Translations under genes and position numbers: made by a program
NCBI RefSeq assembly: GCF_040712315.1
Contig: NC_134017.1
Location: 49,411,636-49,475,635, forward strand
Direction of reading: 5' to 3'
Source of the DNA: Castanea sativa
Taxonomy: Eukaryota > Streptophyta > Magnoliopsida > Fagales > Fagaceae
Length of the DNA stretch: 64,000 nucleotides
Part shown: positions 58,400-64,000 of the stretch, in pieces
How positions within the stretch are numbered: position 1 is the first letter of the stretch
Layout: each line of letters starts with the position of its first letter
Notes under the pieces: model-generated
Databases searched by the model: none
The model's input: the letters and a program-made list of their open reading frames with translations, nothing else
Told to the model about the DNA's origin: nothing

Positions 58400-59110
58400 G
58401 AATGGGTTTGGAGTTAGGGTTTTGCGGTGGGTTTAGTGTTTGTGCTTGTGTTTGTGTTTGCGTAGAGAGGGAGAGGCTTCAGTGAGTTCTTTAGTCTGAG
58501 TGTAATAAAAGGGCAGTATTGTCATTTCACCTTTTGGACGATCATCTTGAATGGAATGATTTTTTTTTTTTAATAGTAAAAATGGAATGAATCCTTGATA
58601 TTTTTGAAATATGAATTGATATATATTTTCCCTCTAAAACCTACCAACATCCTTAAGTAATAGAATGGCTAATAAATAGTTAAAATATTTTAATGCCATA
58701 TATCATGGTTTTGTTATGTTATTCAGCGGGGAAAAAAAAAACAAGGATTCTGTACAAATTTATTGGAATATTTATAAATAAAAAGTCCATTTAATTAAAA
58801 TCTTTAAAAAATTGTGATAAATATCATTTTATTGTTAACCTCTTATACTTTTCTTTTCTTTTGTTGAAAGTAGTCTATTTATTCTTGAATTTCTTTATAT
58901 AGATTTTCATTTTTAGTTAAGATTGTTATTTTTATATTTTTATTTATTTATTTCATATAAATCAATTATTAAATTGATTATGATATCATTACAATTCAAC
59001 CTCATTTAACTTTTGTCTGACTTCAAACACTTTATACCCCTCTTTTTATCGATTCTTTGAACTGTTTGAGTTTCAAAACCAGACCATACTTACATATGGA
59101 AACATTTAAT
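58400..59110. repeat. segmental duplication, copy B upstream part
   Basis: Matches 39840-40860 in order (see that entry). It lacks the extra 40150-40390 stretch, where copy A has a local repeat of GTTGACTAT...ACAAATTTATTGA. Confidence 0.7.
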
Positions 59111-61480
59111 ACTAGATGAGTGAAATGATCATCTCAACTTTCATGCTAAGTATTATGAATAGTTCATTGCATTAAAATTATACTTTCATTGTAACTATGC
59201 AAAACCTTTTCATTAAGGAGCAACAATTCAACTACTTGAATCAGGAAATTGAGAATTCGATTTTAGTAAAAAAAACAAATCCATCCTAACAATTTAGGGC
59301 AACAAAATTTCAACTAATGCCAAAAAACAAAAACAAAAAGTTAATAATAATAAGATATGATTAACTCATATGCCTTTGATAAATTTCCATTTACCCCTAA
59401 AAAGCTTAAGTTTTTAAAAAATGATGAATTTTAATTACTTAATTATAATTTTAACAATCTCTCTCACGTGTACTGTAAGTACAAATTGCGCTAAATAAGT
59501 TTGGTCTAACACGTGAGATTTTTAACATTTTTAATACCAAGAAGGATAGAAACAAAAGCTAACATATTAGTAAATGGTAAATATAATCACTTAATTATAA
59601 TTGTAACAACTTTCATTCTAGTACACCAATTTTAGTGTAATTTTATAACACGTAACTACATACTCAGAGTAAAGTACGTCCTGCTGTTGGTATTTAGCAT
59701 AAATTTAATAATATTATCTGTTAAAGTTGTTTAAGAGCCAAGACAACCGCAAAAGTTTAAGGGCCAAGACAGCCTACTCTTTTACATAATTACTTGTTAA
59801 AGTTGATTGACTAGAGGCAATTAAGTCAATTTTAGAATAAAAATTCTAATGTAGCCTGCACCTTCTTCTCTCCCCTTCTTCCTCCACAAACAGCCTTTCC
59901 ACCGAAGGATTTTTCACAATAAAGAGTAACAAGAATAGTGCTCCAACTGAGACATCAGCAATGATATAAACATTTTTCTTGGTTCCATCATTTGAACAAA
60001 ATTAGGATTTTGCACCAAAATAATATCATGCTTACTAGTAATCGATTAAAAGCGAACAAACCCAAAAACTTGGCCACTCATATTTTCATTGAATAAGGTA
60101 GACACAACCATAAACCAAAAGATAAAAAATATTATTGGGACTAAAATGAAAACATATAATTATGTAGCCACTTTTGGAACTTGAATCTGTGAGACTTAAG
60201 TCTCTGAAACTCTAATTTCACTAGAAACTTAAATAGAATATCATCTCATGATTTTCTATATAAAACACGAGTTTCTAAAGAATTAAGTTACTCCTTCAGA
60301 ACTCGAGTCTCAGATACCTTAAGTTTCAAAAGTGGCAACATAACTAATATATTTCAATTTTGATCATATAATTAACATGTTTGCAAAATTAGCTCAATGG
60401 GCAAAAATACCATACAAAACTCTGAGCAGTACAATACATTATCTTGCTTTCATATTGCATTAAATTAGTGTATACCACCACAACAAATTGTCAAATTATC
60501 ATCCCCATTCAGTTTTTCGTTTTCAAATTCAAGGGGAAATTAAAAATGCAAAATGTCAATTGCATATACATCCTGTCTCATCCATTAAACAATAAATCTC
60601 TTAATATTTTTCACAACTGTTTATTGTGGCAAGTTGTAATTAGTGCATAATAAAATCAAGTTTGAATGGGAACATGCTTTCACTTATTATTTTATTATCT
60701 TCATTTCAGGAATGTCTAATTTAGCTTTACTTTCATTCAATTTAGCTTTAAAACAAAATAGGTCAATAAAAATAATAGTGAAATTGTATGATATGGAAAT
60801 TTTTAGCTAAAATATTATCATATGCAAACACTCAAATAGACTCTAATAAAATAAATGAGAAGATGTTCTGATATACACAATTTTAGTACCAAAGATATTC
60901 ATACATTGATTGCTTCAATTAGCTAAACATTATAGTATAATAAATAGAGAAAAAAAAGAGGAGAGAATATTGTATGCCTTATACTTATTTGAGCTCTCTC
61001 AAAAAAAAAAAAAAAAAATTATTTGATTTGTGCTTTTAAGGTGAGTGTAAATTATCTGAATTAGTAAAATCTATTGTTATTAAATAAGCGGTATGAGGAT
61101 TAAACCCTACCTACACCAAATATCATAATTTGTCATAAACCAAATATCCAAAGCTTAATAGCTAAAATTGAAAGTACAATGACCAAATTCAAAATCAGAT
61201 CAAAGTTCAAGAGTAATATTTGTTAAAAAAAAAATTATAACAAAGAAAAAATTGGATGTTTGGAATTCATATCTCTCCCTTTTTTTTCATCTTTTACATC
61301 TTGTTTGGGTGAGTAAGTAATAATAATGGTTGACTCCAAATAATTTTAATAGCATGCTGAATTGTTAATTAATTGCTTTTGTTAGCTATTGCTTTGGTTG
61401 TTTATTTGGTTTTTTTAATTTCTAATTTTGATACATAGTGACACTAATTGATTTTTTAGTTATAATAATATTGAATATAT
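59111..61480. other. intergenic, no gene seen
   Basis: AT-rich DNA with A-runs (for example about 61001-61018). No gene or element recognised. Confidence 0.4.
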
Positions 61481-61487
61481 ATGTGAG

Positions 61488-61580
61488 TTTTAGTTAGCTC
61501 AACTCATAAAGTCTCTTATAGTTAAATAAAAGATTAGGGGTTCAATTCCCAAATATATATTAAATATATAATAATAATAA
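61488..61580 (+). mobile_element. SINE-like fragment
   Basis: TAGTTAGCTCAACTCATAAAG (box A-like) and GGGGTTCAATTCCC (box B-like) about 40 bp apart, then an AT-rich tail. No cloverleaf can be formed. Confidence 0.45.
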
Positions 61581-62900
61581 AATACTATACATGACTACTA
61601 TTTTGTTTCTAAATTATAAGAAAGCTGACTATAATATTTCCTTTTTTTCAAAAGATTACAAAAAGAAAACTTAGAAGTCAGTACTAGTTAGTAGTTATTG
61701 CCAATCTATAGTGATAACATTATGAATTATTCATATAAAAAATTTTGAGAAATTGAAATAAATGAAATTGATATTAATTCGTTAAAGTGTGATTCCGAAT
61801 TGCATCCATGAATATTAGATAATCATTGAAAGAAAAATTGTTGCAGAATTTAGTATAAAATCAATTATAGTTGATTAACGATTTAAAATATCATGTGTTT
61901 CCAATAAGCTGAGAGGTGAACAGATCATACGGCGAAGTCATGAAAATTGAGAGAATGTGTTTTGGTGTTGAACATGGCCAACCAAAGTTTCTCCTCTCGT
62001 CTCTGACTCTATTCACTTGAAGAAGGAAAAAAAAAATGTTCACCGCTTTATGGTATGCTGCATGCACCCCGTTGTCGCACAAAGCCCATAATGATTCCCT
62101 TGACAGGGAGGTTTTTATTAAGTCCTATGATTGTGAATCGTTGAAATTATATTAATTTAAAAAATTAAAATATGAATTGTTCAATTTCAATTGCAAGACT
62201 TAGCTTGAAGAATTTTTCATGTCTCGAGTTAGAAGGAACAAAATTCCTTCTGTAAGGTGTACACTGTACAACTATTGATAATGGCTTTTCAATAACAATT
62301 TAAGGTATCAATTTTTGCAAACGAGTATCTTAAATCGTACATTATGTCATTATCAAGTTTAGTCATTTTGAAATTTGGTTTTTTTTATAGGAAAAGGGAA
62401 AAGCAAAAAGAATATATGTCAAATTATGAATTTTGATTGATGGAGTATTAAGGAAAACAAAATTTGGAACAAATGATTTGTATTCATCCTAAAAGAGCTT
62501 ATGTCAAGTGCTTGATAACATGTTTCTCAAAAAAAAAAAAAAAGTGCTTGATAACATCATCAACAAGCCTTAATTCCAAATTTTTGGGATAGACTATGTA
62601 GATCATTGACCATTAGTTTGAATTTGGCCAAATTTTTGGAGTGAGTAAATACTAAATAGCCCCTTCACTTAGTGTGCGATCCAAAATCTAGTGTGGTCAT
62701 CCACCCAAAAAGAAAAAGAAAAAGAAAAAGGATTTGAACCCCTATGCCACTTGCAACATTTTAAGAAGTCCTCTTCAATGGAGATTGGAGACCCTCATCT
62801 TGAATTTCACTCTCTACCTTTCAAAGATGAGTTTCACACTCTCTACCTTTCAAAGCTTAGATTACGAGTCTCTATTTACAAAAATTACAGGTATGGAGGT
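61581..62900. other. intergenic, no gene seen
   Basis: AT-rich DNA. Short open frames show no domain. Confidence 0.4.
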
Positions 62901-62904
62901 TGTC

Positions 62905-63233
62905 AAACAAAGTTTCTCTTCAAACTTCTCATATATCTCTTTTTTAGGTGTGAATTTTGAAAATTTAACCATTAAATTTCATGTTCTTTATATTCTTAAC
63001 AAACATATCAAATTTTTTTCAATTGAATGTTACTTACTAGTCGATCAAAAGACTTGAAATTTTAACATTTTTTTGATAGCATAACAATTGATTTTTAATC
63101 TTTTTGAAATTTCGCAAGTATGAAAGATATAATAGAAATATACAATTTAACAGTTACATTTTCAAAATTCACACTCAATATAAAGATATATGAAAAGTTT
63201 GAATGAAAAGAAACTTTGTTCGAAGTTGTTTAT
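62905..63233. repeat. long fold-back element
   Basis: Arm 62905-63005 (with ACAAAGTTTCTCTTCAAACTT and GTGTGAATTTTGAAAAT) is an inverted, roughly 75-80% identical match of 63130-63233. The inner part also pairs weakly. It explains the overlapping small open frames here and is most likely a MITE or fold-back transposon. Confidence 0.7.
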
Positions 63234-64000
63234 ATGTGTCAATTGAGTATTTCCATGAAATCAAAAGATAATAAGAGATGGGATGGTGCTCCATCCAAAT
63301 ACAAAATATAGCCCTTGCTGCAAGGCAATGTGCTGGAACATTACAACCCATATTGATAAAAGAAAATCAGCATATTTAGTAAGATCAAACAAAATTTTAG
63401 GAAGCCTAAATTCATTAGGGGAACTCATTGGGGTTTCATCTAAATTGGTTTTAAGACTTATATTTAGACTGTATATATTTTATGGATCTAAATTGATTTT
63501 GAAACTCAAAATTAAATTATATGCATATTATGAATATGATGATAGGAGTAGTATTACCCAATTTGGGAAGAAGTAAAGCTTTTTTTCTTTTTTCTTTTTT
63601 GAGAAGAGGGAAGAAGTAAACCTGATGAAAGAAACATTCAACTCTGAAAAATCCTAATATTAGATATCTACATTAACATGTTAGATGTACATCTGCCCCA
63701 GTTTTCATTTAGTCCAAATCTGTGCAGAGGCCAGGATTTCATCTTTTAGGGCCAAAACATTAAAAATAATTATCCATTAAAACTAAGTAATATACTCAGA
63801 TTTAGTAATTAACTATGATCTATTCAATAAAGTGAATATTTTTCAATACATTTCAACTAAATTATATATCAAAATAGAGTTCAATGTTCTTTAAAATCGT
63901 GAATCATCTATAATTGATTATTTTTATTAAGTCCTACAACAATTTTCCTTTCAATGATTATCCCATATTTGTGGATGCAATTCAGAACCATACTCTCCAT
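63234..64000. other. intergenic, no gene seen
   Basis: AT-rich DNA to the end of the window. One 97-codon frame (63283-63576) shows no domain. Confidence 0.4.

Overview
The window looks like nuclear DNA of a dicot plant, probably a woody one, although the species cannot be fixed from the sequence. It is AT-rich, has sparse intron-containing genes, many (AT)n, (ATT)n and (CTT)n microsatellites, plant-type LTR, LINE, SINE and MITE repeats, an insertion of chloroplast DNA, and a plant-type (SEIPIN2/3-like) seipin gene.

Layout. 1-5.2 kb: repeat-rich intergenic DNA with two SINEs. 5.2-9.4 kb: a complete two-exon seipin gene on the minus strand; its single intron carries an old antisense LINE. 10.46-20.23 kb: one complete Ty3/gypsy element of the Tat lineage on the minus strand, with equal 504-bp LTRs. 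It has a single gag-pol frame broken only by six stop codons, two RNase H domains, a 44-bp hairpin satellite array, and a three-exon gene on the opposite strand (Transposase_28 / 'putative gypsy type transposon' family). 21.2-21.6 kb: a TTGCAATAA-rich repeat. 22.49-22.95 kb: a plastid rps12 insertion. 23.2-26.6 kb: a decayed LINE. 27.0-27.7 kb: a solo LTR inside an (AT)n tract. 28.6-32.4 kb: MITE-like, LTR and SINE debris.

33.1-34.0 kb: an unrecognised four-exon gene for a small membrane protein. 36.9-48.0 kb: a zone of local duplications, MITEs and gene remnants. It includes an intact two-exon gene for a 127-aa membrane protein (39.16-39.82 kb), a UBTD-type ubiquitin-domain pseudogene (41.39-44.45 kb) and the first three exons of an M14 carboxypeptidase gene (47.09-48.01 kb). 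51.8-54.9 kb: a dead Ty1/copia element with a 924-bp hAT-like element inside it. 54.9-55.6 kb: a second TTGCAATAA repeat array. 55.7-58.4 kb: a rearranged paralogue of the 127-aa gene that holds five ~350-bp tandem repeats and a 153-bp near-perfect inverted duplication of coding sequence. 58.4-64 kb: AT-rich intergenic DNA with a long fold-back near 63 kb.

The host genes do not form a pathway. Seipin acts in lipid-droplet formation at the endoplasmic reticulum, and the two small membrane-protein loci are a local duplicate pair. Most of the remaining structure is the layered history of transposable elements. The most unusual structures are the Tat element with its spliced antisense gene and hairpin satellite, and the fold-back plus tandem-repeat locus at 55.7-58.4 kb. 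Exon calls rest on frame continuity, splice-site consensus and remembered family motifs; no database search was possible.
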